Positions 9,088 to 17,963 of a DNA stretch of 64,000 bases are shown piece after piece (the stretch's first letter is position 1; each line of letters opens with the position of its first letter). The notes under the pieces are model-generated. The model saw only the letters and a list, made by a program, of their open reading frames with translations. It was not told where the DNA came from and ran no database searches. The stretch is from Sulfuricella denitrificans skB26. Lineage in GTDB: Bacteria > Pseudomonadota > Gammaproteobacteria > Burkholderiales > Sulfuricellaceae. Made by a program: the position numbers and the translations under genes. The stretch covers positions 2,057,501 through 2,121,500 of the forward strand of contig NC_022357.1 of assembly GCF_000297055.2 (NCBI RefSeq), in the 5' to 3' direction.

Positions 9088-10635
9088 ATGAGACTGGACG
9101 AATTTCCAACAAAGTTTCCCAAGCTACCCGGCGCCATGCCGATCTGGCACGGCACGGTTGATGCTGAAGAATTCCGTAACCTGTGCGAGCAGGTCGCGCG
9201 CGGCGGCGGCAAACTGATCGCGCTGTGGGGCAGCGACGAACTGGCGCAAGATGCCGGTTACGCCTTGCATGTCTCGCTGGTCACCGCCCTGGGAATGCTC
9301 TGCCTGACCCTGCCGCTTTCTGCCGAGCGCCCTTCGTACCCCAGGATCAGCGACCTGTTCCCTTGCGCCAACCGCATGCAGCGTGCCGCCGCCGACATGC
9401 TTGGTCTTCATGCCAGCGGCAGCAACGACCGCCGCAAATGGCTGCGCCACAAATCCTGGCCAAATACAGTGCACCCGCTACGCAAGAATTTTGATGGGAA
9501 CACGGTATTCCCCACGGAAATAGATGGCTACCAGTTCGTAACGGTTACCGGCGATGGCGTCCATGAAATCCCGGTCGGCCCGGTACATGCCGGCACCATC
9601 GAGCCGGGCCACTTCCGTTTCTCCATCATCGGCGAGCGTGTGCTACGGCTGGAAGAGCGTCTTGGATACAAGCACAAGGGCATCGAAAAGATTTTCGAGC
9701 GCATGAACCTGGAACAGGGCGCGAAGCTCGCCGGACGCGTCAGCGGCGACAGCACCGTGGCCTATGCCTGGGCCTACGCCCAGGCAGTGGAAAGTGTCAC
9801 CGGCACCACGCCATCACCCCGTGCCTTGGTGCTACGCGCTGTGCTACTCGAGCTGGAGCGCATCCACAACCACCTTGGCGACCTTGGCTACCTTGGTAAC
9901 GATGTGGCACTGGCATTCGGCTTCGCCCAGTTCTGGATACTCAAGGAGGATGTGCTGCGCTTGAATGGTGAACTGTTCGGCCACCGCTACCTGATGGACA
10001 AAATCGTACCCGGCGGCGTCGCCTGCGACCTTGACGACAAGGGTTGCGAACGTATCTCTCGTGTGTTCCGGCATCTCGAACATGAGATCAATATCCTGAA
10101 AGGCATTTACGATGAACACGCCGGAGCCCAGGATCGCTTCCTCACCACTGGCCGGGTCTCGCCTGACTTGGCTGCGCAACTGGGACTGACCGGTTTGCCT
10201 GGACGGGCCAGCGGCCAAGCCTGGGATCTGCGCGCCCAATTCCCCTGCGCGCCCTATGATAGCCTCGACGTGCGCATGGCTACCCATCGCAATGGCGATG
10301 TTGCAGCCCGGGTCACGGTACGTTTCGAAGAAGTGCTGGAATCAATACGGTTAATTCGCCTGATCCTGGATCAGCTACCGGCAGGAGAGCTTCACACAAC
10401 CGTCGGCGATGCACCGGAAAATGCGCTGGGGCTGGGCTGGGTGGAAGGCTGGCGCGGCGAGATTCTGATTGCGCTGCATACCGGCAAGAACAACGCGATC
10501 CATCGCCTGCACCCGCACGACCCGTCATGGCAAAACTGGCCGGTACTGGAGCACGCGATTATCGGCAACATCGTGCCGGATTTCCCGCTCATCAACAAAT
10601 CGTTCAATCTGAGCTACACCGGGGTTGATTTATGA
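9088..10635 (+). CDS. hyfG: Hydrogenase-4 component G-like large subunit lacking Ni ligands (NuoC-NuoD fusion fold)
   Basis: This 515-aa protein has a NuoC-like N-terminal domain (about 1-150) fused to a NuoD/hydrogenase large-subunit-like domain (about 165-515, with GPVHAGTIEPGHFRF and LEERLGYKHKGIEKIFE). In true [NiFe] hydrogenases the Ni is held by RxCGxC near the start of this domain and DPCxxC at the C-terminus. Here the first motif is R217-V-S219-G-D-S222 and the C-terminal one reads FNLSYTGVDL with Ser509 and Gly512, so all four cysteines are absent and the C-terminal processing extension is also absent. It therefore cannot bind the NiFe site and should be a structural or quinone/other-substrate docking subunit, as in the hydrogenase-related (Ehr) complexes. 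No maturation genes are nearby, in agreement. Confidence 0.88.
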   Translation: MRLDEFPTKFPKLPGAMPIWHGTVDAEEFRNLCEQVARGGGKLIALWGSDELAQDAGYALHVSLVTALGMLCLTLPLSAERPSYPRISDLFPCANRMQRAAADMLGLHASGSNDRRKWLRHKSWPNTVHPLRKNFDGNTVFPTEIDGYQFVTVTGDGVHEIPVGPVHAGTIEPGHFRFSIIGERVLRLEERLGYKHKGIEKIFERMNLEQGAKLAGRVSGDSTVAYAWAYAQAVESVTGTTPSPRALVLRAVLLELERIHNHLGDLGYLGNDVALAFGFAQFWILKEDVLRLNGELFGHRYLMDKIVPGGVACDLDDKGCERISRVFRHLEHEINILKGIYDEHAGAQDRFLTTGRVSPDLAAQLGLTGLPGRASGQAWDLRAQFPCAPYDSLDVRMATHRNGDVAARVTVRFEEVLESIRLIRLILDQLPAGELHTTVGDAPENALGLGWVEGWRGEILIALHTGKNNAIHRLHPHDPSWQNWPVLEHAIIGNIVPDFPLINKSFNLSYTGVDL

Positions 10636-10743
10636 GTATTAGCTGTCTGCTCTGAGCCTTCAGCTAAACCCCGCGCGGCAAGCCGCGCACAAAACCATAC
10701 TGACAGCTGATAGTTGATAGCTGCTTATTGAAAGCTGGAAACC
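10636..10743. repeat. Heptad inverted-repeat element in the hyfG-hyfI spacer
   Basis: The spacer is built of 7-bp-periodic units. On the left, AGCTGTC, TGCTCTG, AGCCTTC, AGCTAAA; on the right, GACAGCT, GATAGTT, GATAGCT, GCTTATT, GAAAGCT. The right units are the reverse complement of the left ones (AGCTATC versus GATAGCT consensus). In the centre is a GC-rich hairpin, GCGCGGC-AA-GCCGCGC. In RNA the whole spacer would fold into a long stem between two coding regions of the operon. The same architecture with other heptads is found in two cbb spacers. Confidence 0.75.
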
Positions 10744-11277
10744 ATGTACCAGATCATCAAACAAATATTGAGCACAGGCATCAAGACCGAAGCGCCTCCG
10801 CAGCCGGACGATACACTGCGCGTGGAAATCCAGAACCTGCAGGAAAAAATCCTGCGGCAGCTTGGCAGTGCCTTGGCCATCCGCCACGTCGACGCCGGCT
10901 CCTGCAACGGCTGCGAGCTGGAAATCCACGCCCTCAACAACGCCTACTACAACATCGAAGGACTGGGTATCCATTTCGTCGCCAGCCCACGGCATGCCGA
11001 CATGCTGCTAGTGACCGGGCCAGTTGCACGCCACATGGAAATTGCGCTCAAGCGCACCTACGATGCCACCCCCGAACCCAAGCTGGTGGTCGCAGTTGGC
11101 GACTGCGGCTGCGATGGCGGTCTCTTCGGCGAGAGCTACGCCAGCTGCGGAAGAATCTCTAATGTGATCCCGGTGGACATCGCGGTGCCTGGCTGCCCAC
11201 CCACACCAATTGCCCTATTGCAGGGCATCCTCACCGCAGTGACTGGCGGCACCAAAAGCGGAAACGACGCAAAATAG
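10744..11277 (+). CDS. hyfI: Hydrogenase-4 component I-like small subunit (NuoB-type, N2 Fe-S cluster)
   Basis: The 177-aa protein keeps cysteines suited to one [4Fe-4S] cluster of the NuoB/HyfI type: C54 and C57 in DAGSCNGCELE, C121 (or C123) in VAVGDCGCDGG, and C151 in VPGCPPTP. This is the proximal cluster next to the large-subunit active site in complex I and hydrogenases. The upstream ferredoxin-like subunits HyfA and HyfH are not encoded in the window, so electron entry to this cluster is unexplained. It is separated from hyfG by the heptad-repeat spacer and ends 30 bp from the convergent CA-like gene. Confidence 0.87.
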   Translation: MYQIIKQILSTGIKTEAPPQPDDTLRVEIQNLQEKILRQLGSALAIRHVDAGSCNGCELEIHALNNAYYNIEGLGIHFVASPRHADMLLVTGPVARHMEIALKRTYDATPEPKLVVAVGDCGCDGGLFGESYASCGRISNVIPVDIAVPGCPPTPIALLQGILTAVTGGTKSGNDAK

Positions 11278-11307
11278 CCGTTGTCTCTCCAGGTAAGTCC
11301 GGCCTGC

Positions 11308-12369
11308 TCAATCCTTACAAATCAGTTCCAGCTCGCGCGAACGCCAGTCGAGCACCGCAGTGCGTTCGTACATCCGGCCGGCGAGATCCGGGAATTCCCT
11401 GCGTATCACTTCGGCAGCAAACTGTGACAGAAACCGCGACTTGAGTTCGGCGCGCGCGCGATCCACACCGATCTCCTTGTAAGGCACCGAAGCCAGCAGC
11501 AGGAAGCCGTCGTCCGGAATACGACCGGCCGACATGTTGCTCTGGATGATGCCCGCCGCCTTGCGAATCGGGTCGGCCAGGTCCGGGCTGTAAGGGCCAA
11601 TAATCAGGGCGAGGTTGGGCATATGCAGGAAATCGAAGCCGCGTCCCAGGCAGATCATCCATTCGCGGTGCTCGATATCCAGGGTGCGCTGAATATTCCG
11701 GGTTTCTATGACATGCCGAATGTTGCCGACCAGTAGCGGCAGAAGATCGCGGCTCACCCGCTCCGGCATGTCCGGGAACAGGGCTTCGAGACGCCGTCCC
11801 AGGGTGTTTTCGTCTTTTTCGGTCAGCTTCGCCACCTCCAGGGTCTCGCCGTTGTTGCCGTGCAGAACGATGGCGTCCTCGTCGGTCTCGAATCCGCACA
11901 CGATCGGATAGACGGTGCTATGGCCGGTACCGAAGACATGCTCGACCTGTGCCTTGATCCCGTAGGTGTGGGCTATCGCTGCCTCGGTATCGTAGCAGAA
12001 GCCGGCGCAGCCGCGGTGCGGGTCACCCTTGGAAAAGTGGTAGGTAATCAGCATCAGCACCCGGCGTCCGGTCGTTACGATGTCCTGCACGTGGTTGGCC
12101 AGCACCTCGCCGAGATGCGGCCAGCCCAGGTTGAACATGCCGCCGAGGTTACGGATCGGCATAATGATGCCGGGCGGCGTATGGGTGGCGACGGGAATGT
12201 TGATGCGCCCGTCCATGCACTTGAGTACCACGATGTCCGTCGGGTGCTCAGCCAGGTAGCGCTCACGGGCGAGATATTCTTCAGGGCTGCAGAACGCAGC
12301 CGAGTATTTGCCCGCATGACCGAGCAGCCATTCGATGCGCTCCTGGATCGGTTTGTTGTAGGTATTCAT
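11308..12369 (-). CDS. Beta-carbonic-anhydrase-like protein with CxDxR...HxxC zinc site
   Basis: The start at 12369 (MNTYNKPIQE) is chosen because GGGAGAA lies 6 nt upstream. In the resulting 353-aa protein the motif KCMDGR (C51, D53, R55) and, 63 residues later, DPHRGCAGF (H118, C121) reproduce the order and approximate spacing of the beta-CA zinc ligands and the Asp-Arg dyad. The rest is unlike ordinary beta-CAs: it is about 150 residues longer and has a C-terminal region of unknown fold. Whether it is an active CA, a carboxysomal CsoSCA-like relative or a CO2-hydrating subunit is undecided. It converges on the hyf-like operon (30 bp between stops). No carboxysome shell genes are visible. 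A decayed copy of its 3' end lies at 15250-15356. Confidence 0.65.
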   Translation of the reverse strand: MNTYNKPIQERIEWLLGHAGKYSAAFCSPEEYLARERYLAEHPTDIVVLKCMDGRINIPVATHTPPGIIMPIRNLGGMFNLGWPHLGEVLANHVQDIVTTGRRVLMLITYHFSKGDPHRGCAGFCYDTEAAIAHTYGIKAQVEHVFGTGHSTVYPIVCGFETDEDAIVLHGNNGETLEVAKLTEKDENTLGRRLEALFPDMPERVSRDLLPLLVGNIRHVIETRNIQRTLDIEHREWMICLGRGFDFLHMPNLALIIGPYSPDLADPIRKAAGIIQSNMSAGRIPDDGFLLLASVPYKEIGVDRARAELKSRFLSQFAAEVIRREFPDLAGRMYERTAVLDWRSRELELICKD

Positions 12370-12444
12370 TTTTATTCTCCCTGAACGCTTACTTTGCACC
12401 GCGATGAACGCACACGACTCCTCGCCCAACTGACAGACCCAGGA

Positions 12445-15084
12445 TTACTTAAACAAGACCTGATTGTTCTGGAGCAGACTGTCGCACATTCCGGCCGGTA
12501 CTGCCGCGCTGAAATAATGGCCCTGCATCTGACTTACGCCCAGGCCTCGAAGGTAATGCACGGTTTCAAGTTTTTCGACGCCTTCCACCACCATCTTCAG
12601 GTTGAGCGCATCAGCCATTTGCACAATGGCTTGAACGATGCGGCGGCCATCTTCTGTATCCATGCGGGATGTGAATGAAGTATCGATTTTCAGAATATCC
12701 ACGGGCATTTTGTGCAATTGAGACAGTGCGGAATAGCCGGTACCGAAATCGTCGATGGCGATGGGGAACCCTGCAGCATGAAGCTCGTGCAGGCGCTTCG
12801 ATTCGTAGTTAAGATCCAGAAGCGCCACGCTTTCGGTAATTTCCAGTACAACATCCTGCGGCTTAAGCCCATGATCATCGACTTTTTTCAACAGGTTCTG
12901 CACAAATGCGGGCGCAAATAATTGGAGTCGCGAGACATTGACCGAGACCTGAACGAGCTTGTTCACCTCCCGCCAGGTTTTTAGCCGTTGCAGGCTATGG
13001 TCGAATATCTGTTCTCCCAGTTCCTGAATAATGCCCAGATGTTCCGCCAGGGGGATAAAGACATCCGGCCCGACCCAGCCATTCTGATCGTCATGCCAGC
13101 GAGCCAATGCCTCGAACGTCACGATCCGTTGCGTTTCGGCATCCACCACCGGTTGATAAAACACCTGCAGTGCACCATCCTGGATGGCGCGACTGAGGCG
13201 AGTCTGTAGTTGGACATGTTCCCGATCCAGAGTCTTGTCGTGGATGTCCTGGAAAAACTGCACATTGTTGCGTCCAACGCTCTTGGCATGAAACATGGTA
13301 TGGTCCGCCACACTCATCAGCGTTTCCGGGCCATCTGCATCATCCGGATAAACAGCAAAGCCGATGCTGAGCGTTATCTTGGTTTCCACGCCATCCAGGT
13401 CGATGCTATCCCGGGCCACGTCACGCAGACGCTCGGCGACACTGCGGAAGTCTTCTTCATTGTTGACATCCGGCAACAGCACGACAAATTCATCCCCACC
13501 CCAACGCGACAATGTATCGATTCCCCGCAGAACGGATTGCAGGCGCTTACTTAAAGTAACCAGTACCGCATCTCCGGCGTTATGCCCCAGCGTGTCGTTG
13601 ATATGCTTGAAGTGGTCAAGATCGATAAAACCCAGCGCGACCTTGGTCTTGTTTCTCTCGGCACGTGCAATGGCCTGATGCAGGTGATCTTCAAGCAAAA
13701 TGCGATTGGGTAACTGGGTTAGCGCATCGTGCAGGGCAAGCTGGGTAATACGCTGCTCCTGCAGGTGGCTCGAAGTAATGTCGCGCAGCACCCCACGCAA
13801 GGCAATGACATTCCCTTGGCGGGAGCAGTGAGCCAACAGCCGAGCCTCCACCCAAATCGGGTCTTCCTGAATGGGCAGCAGGCGAAAACGGATGACATCG
13901 GAATGTTTTTGTGCGGAAGCCAGTTGCTCGATAAGCTCGCCCAGCGATGCGCGATCATCCGGATAAATGTATTCTGACAAGGGGGTACCGAGGCACTTAT
14001 TCCCATTTTCTACTGGTATGTCGCACAGCTTGCTCCAGGCCGAACTGAAGTTGAGCAGCCAGCCCTCGGGGGACAGATCGACAATCGCTTCCTCGAGCAG
14101 ATTCATCGTTTCAAGCATGGACTGGCGCCGTGCTTCTTCCTGAATCAGTTCGGTCGCATCGCGTATTAGTGCTACCAGATTCTTGGCCTTCCCGGTTTCG
14201 GATGGCAGCATTTGCAGCCTTCCCATGAAGAACCTGTCTTCTTCATCGACACTCAGGGTAAATTCGAAAATTTCCCGGTTGCCACTGGCAAGCACTCGGG
14301 GCGTCGCCAGCAATATGGCCTGAGCCATGTCGTCAGGCAGGGACTGCTGCAGAGTCTTCCCTGCAAGACTGTCATTGAGCCCGAGGGAAAAGGTCTGATT
14401 GTCAGTCCAGATATTCAGAATTTGGCCCATCAGGTCGTATTCAATGACCAGGTCTTCGGTAGCGCCCACCAGCGCCCTGAGACGGGTGGCAACCACTGCC
14501 AGGCTTTGCTCGACGCGTTTTCGCACCAGAGCCAGCGCCAGGCTGTTGGCAATCGTGCATAGCACCTTGATCTCCAGCGGCAGCCAGTTGCGCGTTGTGT
14601 CGCGGCTGAACAGGCCGACAAATCCTTCCATTTCACCGCTAACCAGGAGAGGGATGCAAAGCACCGTGTGTATCTGTTGACCGGCAAAAAGGGTGGCTTC
14701 GGCCTGAGGAAGTTCGGAAATTTGTTTTGAAAGCACCATACCCACATGCAGGGTATCGGAAAGCAAAGGATAGTTCTGGTACTGAAACTCGTGGAATTTG
14801 GGGGAATCCGACAAGAGCCTGACCCCGGTGGAGGTAGACGAAGTGCAATGGAGATTTGCACAGGCCTCACCACTGTCATCGAGTTTATTAAGAAAAAGGG
14901 AGCAACAGCTCACGCCGGTGGTCTCGGCCAGCAAGCGCATGACTTCCGTCAGATTCTGCTCGCTTGCTTCTTCCAGCAGCAATCCGGCGACCATACCCAG
15001 TGTCTCGAGGTAGCCCCGGTACAAATCCAGCTCTTCGTCGGACTGAGCTGCCTCAAACTTTACCCGGCCGGGCTTAATGAACAT
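12445..15084 (-). CDS. GAF-PAS-PAS-GGDEF-EAL c-di-GMP turnover protein
   Basis: The soluble 879-aa protein has an N-terminal GAF-like domain (about 30-200), two PAS-like regions (about 205-320 and 325-450), a GGDEF domain with intact RWGGDEFVVLL preceded by an RGID inhibitory site (RxxD five residues before), and an EAL domain with TFEALARW, DDFGTGYSAL and EGVE. Both catalytic halves therefore look intact, so it may make and/or degrade cyclic di-GMP according to a cytosolic signal bound by GAF/PAS. It lies between the CA-like gene and the cbb region but shares no operon with them: there is a 75-bp gap to the CA-like gene and the relic region upstream. The signal is unknown. Confidence 0.88.
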   Translation of the reverse strand: MFIKPGRVKFEAAQSDEELDLYRGYLETLGMVAGLLLEEASEQNLTEVMRLLAETTGVSCCSLFLNKLDDSGEACANLHCTSSTSTGVRLLSDSPKFHEFQYQNYPLLSDTLHVGMVLSKQISELPQAEATLFAGQQIHTVLCIPLLVSGEMEGFVGLFSRDTTRNWLPLEIKVLCTIANSLALALVRKRVEQSLAVVATRLRALVGATEDLVIEYDLMGQILNIWTDNQTFSLGLNDSLAGKTLQQSLPDDMAQAILLATPRVLASGNREIFEFTLSVDEEDRFFMGRLQMLPSETGKAKNLVALIRDATELIQEEARRQSMLETMNLLEEAIVDLSPEGWLLNFSSAWSKLCDIPVENGNKCLGTPLSEYIYPDDRASLGELIEQLASAQKHSDVIRFRLLPIQEDPIWVEARLLAHCSRQGNVIALRGVLRDITSSHLQEQRITQLALHDALTQLPNRILLEDHLHQAIARAERNKTKVALGFIDLDHFKHINDTLGHNAGDAVLVTLSKRLQSVLRGIDTLSRWGGDEFVVLLPDVNNEEDFRSVAERLRDVARDSIDLDGVETKITLSIGFAVYPDDADGPETLMSVADHTMFHAKSVGRNNVQFFQDIHDKTLDREHVQLQTRLSRAIQDGALQVFYQPVVDAETQRIVTFEALARWHDDQNGWVGPDVFIPLAEHLGIIQELGEQIFDHSLQRLKTWREVNKLVQVSVNVSRLQLFAPAFVQNLLKKVDDHGLKPQDVVLEITESVALLDLNYESKRLHELHAAGFPIAIDDFGTGYSALSQLHKMPVDILKIDTSFTSRMDTEDGRRIVQAIVQMADALNLKMVVEGVEKLETVHYLRGLGVSQMQGHYFSAAVPAGMCDSLLQNNQVLFK

Positions 15085-15249
15085 AGAGCATTTTATCTAC
15101 GCGAAGATTATAGATGAGTTGTATGTATGAAGATGTTCGGATAGTTCGCATTTTAGCAGGGCAACCGATGCATTCTACGCCATTTTTTGAGAAATATTTT
15201 AGGGCTAGCCAAGACTCTCAAGTAACCTACTTCGTGCCCTGCATCCCCT

Positions 15250-15356
15250 GTTCAGCACGGCAATACACTCGAAAATCTGACCCGCCAGCCAGGGGAATTC
15301 GCTGCGTACTACCTTGGCGAACTGAGCTTGGCGCGCTCACGGTCTACGTCGATCTC
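15250..15356 (-). pseudogene. Decayed fragment of a second CA-like gene (C-terminal end)
   Basis: Read on the minus strand, two adjacent frames give EIDVDRERAKL and, after a frame change, FAKVVRSEFPWLAGQIFECI followed by AVLN. These line up with EIGVDRARAELKS and FAAEVIRREFPDLAGRMYER of the CA-like protein encoded at 11308-12369. A short deletion (about 17 bp relative to the intact gene) separates the two blocks. No start or full ORF remains. It is the tail of a lost paralogue, lying between the GGDEF-EAL gene and cbbR. Confidence 0.65.
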
Positions 15357-15375
15357 GACATCAGGAGCGGATAAT

Positions 15376-16371
15376 TCAGCCAGAATTAGCGCGATCCCTC
15401 TTGGCACATTTTTTTTTGCACTTATCGTCACAGGCAAGGGCCTGAAATCCGGGAATGCACTTCATGTAACTGAGTGAGATTTTCTGGCTTTCATGTAGCA
15501 AAAAATCAAGGAAAGCCCGTGCCACCACCGTCAACTGCTTATCGCGTGCATACACCGCATACCACTGGCGTCGGATGGGAAAACCCTCGACATCCAGCAC
15601 CACCAGTTCGTCCGAGCTTTTCTCCAGGGCCAGGGTATGGGCGGACAGCACAGCCACGCCCAAGCCGCCGGCAACCGCCTGCTTGATGGCCTCGTTGCTG
15701 CCCAATTCCATCCGGACCTTGAGGCTGAGCCCCTGCTCGGCGAAGAAGCGCTCGGTGGCCAGACGCGTTCCCGAGCCAGCCTCGCGCATCAGGAAAGGTT
15801 CTTCGGCCAAGCGCTTGATAGAAATATTCTTTTCCCTGGCCAGTGGATGGCCACCATGTGCCAGCACCACCAGCGGGTTTTCCAGGAAAGGCTCGACCTG
15901 CATATCCATGTGTTCGGGCGGCTGACCGAGGATGTAGAGATCGTCCTCGTTGTCCATCAGGCGCTGCAATATCCGCTCCCGGTTGGTCACCTTGAGCGAT
16001 ACATCGATGCCGGGATAAAGATCGCAGAATGGACCGAGCAAACGCGGCACAAAATATTTGGCGGTGGTGATCACTGCCAACCGCAGTTTGCCGGCCTTCA
16101 CCCCTTTCATATCGGAAACCAGCATCTCGAAGCGCGACAGCCCGTCGAAAATCTCATGGCACACGGCAAGCAACTCGCGCCCCACCTCGGTCAGATGGAT
16201 GCGCTTTCCGACCTGCTCCAGCATGGGCAGGCCGACGATATCGGTCAACTGCCTGATCTGTATCGACACGGTCGGCTGAGTCAGGTGCAGTTCCTCGGCG
16301 GCGCGAGTAAAACTCAGGTTGCGCGCAACCGCTTCGAAAACCCTGAGTTGATGCAGGGTCGCATGTTTCAT
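15376..16371 (-). CDS. cbbR: LysR-type regulator CbbR of the RuBisCO operon
   Basis: The 331-aa protein has an N-terminal LysR winged helix-turn-helix (LHQLRVFEAVARNLSFTRAA then LTQPTVSIQIRQL) and the CbbR-type effector domain with KLRLAVITTAKYFVPRLLG and GSNEAIKQAVAGGLGVAVLS. It is divergently transcribed from cbbL across a 167-bp AT-rich region, the standard arrangement for CbbR. In the family it activates Calvin-cycle genes in response to metabolites such as RuBP, PEP or NADPH. The C-terminus ends with an unusual basic Cys-containing tail (CDDKCKKKCAKRDR) beyond the normal LysR length, of unknown meaning. Confidence 0.92.
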   Translation of the reverse strand: MKHATLHQLRVFEAVARNLSFTRAAEELHLTQPTVSIQIRQLTDIVGLPMLEQVGKRIHLTEVGRELLAVCHEIFDGLSRFEMLVSDMKGVKAGKLRLAVITTAKYFVPRLLGPFCDLYPGIDVSLKVTNRERILQRLMDNEDDLYILGQPPEHMDMQVEPFLENPLVVLAHGGHPLAREKNISIKRLAEEPFLMREAGSGTRLATERFFAEQGLSLKVRMELGSNEAIKQAVAGGLGVAVLSAHTLALEKSSDELVVLDVEGFPIRRQWYAVYARDKQLTVVARAFLDFLLHESQKISLSYMKCIPGFQALACDDKCKKKCAKRDRANSG

Positions 16372-16538
16372 TGCAATTTATCGCTCGGCATTAACATAGA
16401 TAATTATCTATCGTTTATATAAGAAATCACAATTATTATTTATGATTTTACTTGATTATAGTGATACCACGCTCAAACGAGCCACAAGCTTTCCATACCG
16501 GAAAGTAACCGTTTTAACCTGAAATCAAGGAGCTTGCA
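16372..16538. promoter_or_regulatory. cbbR-cbbL divergent control region with 16-bp perfect palindrome
   Basis: The AT-rich spacer contains the perfect palindrome ATAGATAATTATCTAT at 16396-16411, close to the cbbR start, with T-N11-A LysR-box character. A possible cbbL -10 (TATAGT) lies at 16457-16462 with only a weak -35, as expected for an activator-dependent promoter. CbbR autoregulation at the palindrome and activation towards cbbL are inferred. The cbbL Shine-Dalgarno is AAGGAG just before 16539. Confidence 0.55.
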
Positions 16539-17960
16539 ATGGCAGTCAAGACCTACAACGCCGGTGTCAAAGAATACCGGCAAACTTACTGGACACCGGA
16601 ATACACCCCGCTGGACACCGATATCCTTGCCTGTTTCAAAATCACGCCACAGGCTGGCGTACCCCGCGAAGAAGTTGCCGCAGCCGTTGCTGCCGAATCT
16701 TCAACCGGCACCTGGACCACGGTGTGGACCGATCTGCTGACCGACCTGGATTACTACAAGGGCCGCGCCTATCGCATCGAGGACGTACCTGGCGATGATA
16801 CCTGCTTCTACGCCTTCGTGGCATACCCGATCGACCTGTTCGAAGAAGGATCCGTCGTCAACGTTCTGACTTCGCTGGTGGGCAACGTGTTCGGCTTCAA
16901 GGCACTGCGCGCATTGCGTCTGGAAGACATCCGCTTCCCGATCGCCTACGTCAAGACTTGCGGCGGCCCTCCCCAAGGTATCCAGGTTGAGCGCGACAAG
17001 ATGAACAAGTATGGCCGTCCGATGCTGGGCTGCACCATCAAGCCCAAGCTGGGTCTGTCCGCCAAGAACTACGGCCGTGCTGTATACGAGTGCCTGCGCG
17101 GCGGTCTGGACTTCACCAAGGATGACGAGAACGTCAACAGCCAGCCGTTCATGCGTTGGCGCGACCGTTTCGAATTCGTACACGAAGCCACCATGAAAGC
17201 TCAGCGCGAAACCGGCGAGCGCAAGGGCCACTACCTGAACGTCACCGCTCCAACACCAGAAATGATGTACGAGCGTGCCGAGTTTGCCAAGGAAATCGGC
17301 GCACCGATCATCATGCACGATTACCTCACCGGCGGTTTGACAGCCAACACGGGTCTGGCTAACTGGTGCCGCAAGAACGGCATGCTGTTGCACATCCACC
17401 GCGCCATGCACGCCGTGCTGGATCGCAACCCGCACCACGGTATTCACTTCCGCGTCTTGACCAAAGTACTGCGCCTGTCCGGTGGCGACCACCTGCACTC
17501 CGGTACCGTGGTGGGCAAGCTGGAAGGCGACCGCGAGGCTACCTTGGGCTGGATCGACACCATGCGTGATGAATTCATCAAGGAAGATCGCAGCCGTGGC
17601 CTGTTCTTCGATCAGGACTGGGGCTCCATGCCCGGCGTGATCCCGGTTGCTTCCGGCGGTATCCACGTCTGGCACATGCCTGCACTGGTCAACATCTTCG
17701 GTGACGACTCGGTGTTGCAGTTCGGCGGCGGCACGCTGGGTCACCCCTGGGGTAACGCAGCCGGCGCAGCAGCCAACCGTGTCGCACTGGAAGCCAGCGT
17801 GGCAGCGCGTAACGAAGGCCGGAATATCGAAAAAGAAGGCAAAGATATCCTGACCAAGGCAGCCGCCAGCAGCCCTGAACTGAAAATCGCCATGGAAACA
17901 TGGAAAGAGATCAAGTTCGAGTTCGACACCGTCGACAAACTGGACGTGGCACATAAATAA
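16539..17960 (+). CDS. cbbL: RuBisCO large subunit, form IA
   Basis: The 473-aa protein matches form I green-type large subunits. It contains the active-site [20 protein letters not shown] with the carbamylated Lys, [32 protein letters not shown] and the phosphate-binding [10 protein letters not shown] and [10 protein letters not shown]. It carboxylates ribulose-1,5-bisphosphate in the Calvin cycle. The cbbLSQO order without carboxysome genes is that of form IAq (noncarboxysomal) operons. A 95-bp spacer containing a heptad inverted repeat separates it from cbbS. Confidence 0.97.
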   Translation: MAVKTYNAGVKEYRQTYWTPEYTPLDTDILACFKITPQAGVPREEVAAAVAAESSTGTWTTVWTDLLTDLDYYKGRAYRIEDVPGDDTCFYAFVAYPIDLFEEGSVVNVLTSLVGNVFGFKALRALRLEDIRFPIAYVKTCGGPPQGIQVERDKMNKYGRPMLGCTIKPKLGLSAKNYGRAVYECLRGGLDFTKDDENVNSQPFMRWRDRFEFVHEATMKAQRETGERKGHYLNVTAPTPEMMYERAEFAKEIGAPIIMHDYLTGGLTANTGLANWCRKNGMLLHIHRAMHAVLDRNPHHGIHFRVLTKVLRLSGGDHLHSGTVVGKLEGDREATLGWIDTMRDEFIKEDRSRGLFFDQDWGSMPGVIPVASGGIHVWHMPALVNIFGDDSVLQFGGGTLGHPWGNAAGAAANRVALEASVAARNEGRNIEKEGKDILTKAAASSPELKIAMETWKEIKFEFDTVDKLDVAHK

Positions 17961-17963
17961 GCA

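Noticed and set aside
4023-11277. Formate hydrogenlyase/hydrogenase-4 proper
   Set aside because: The large subunit lacks every Ni ligand, HyfA, HyfD, HyfH and maturation genes are absent, so a hydrogenase function is not supported.
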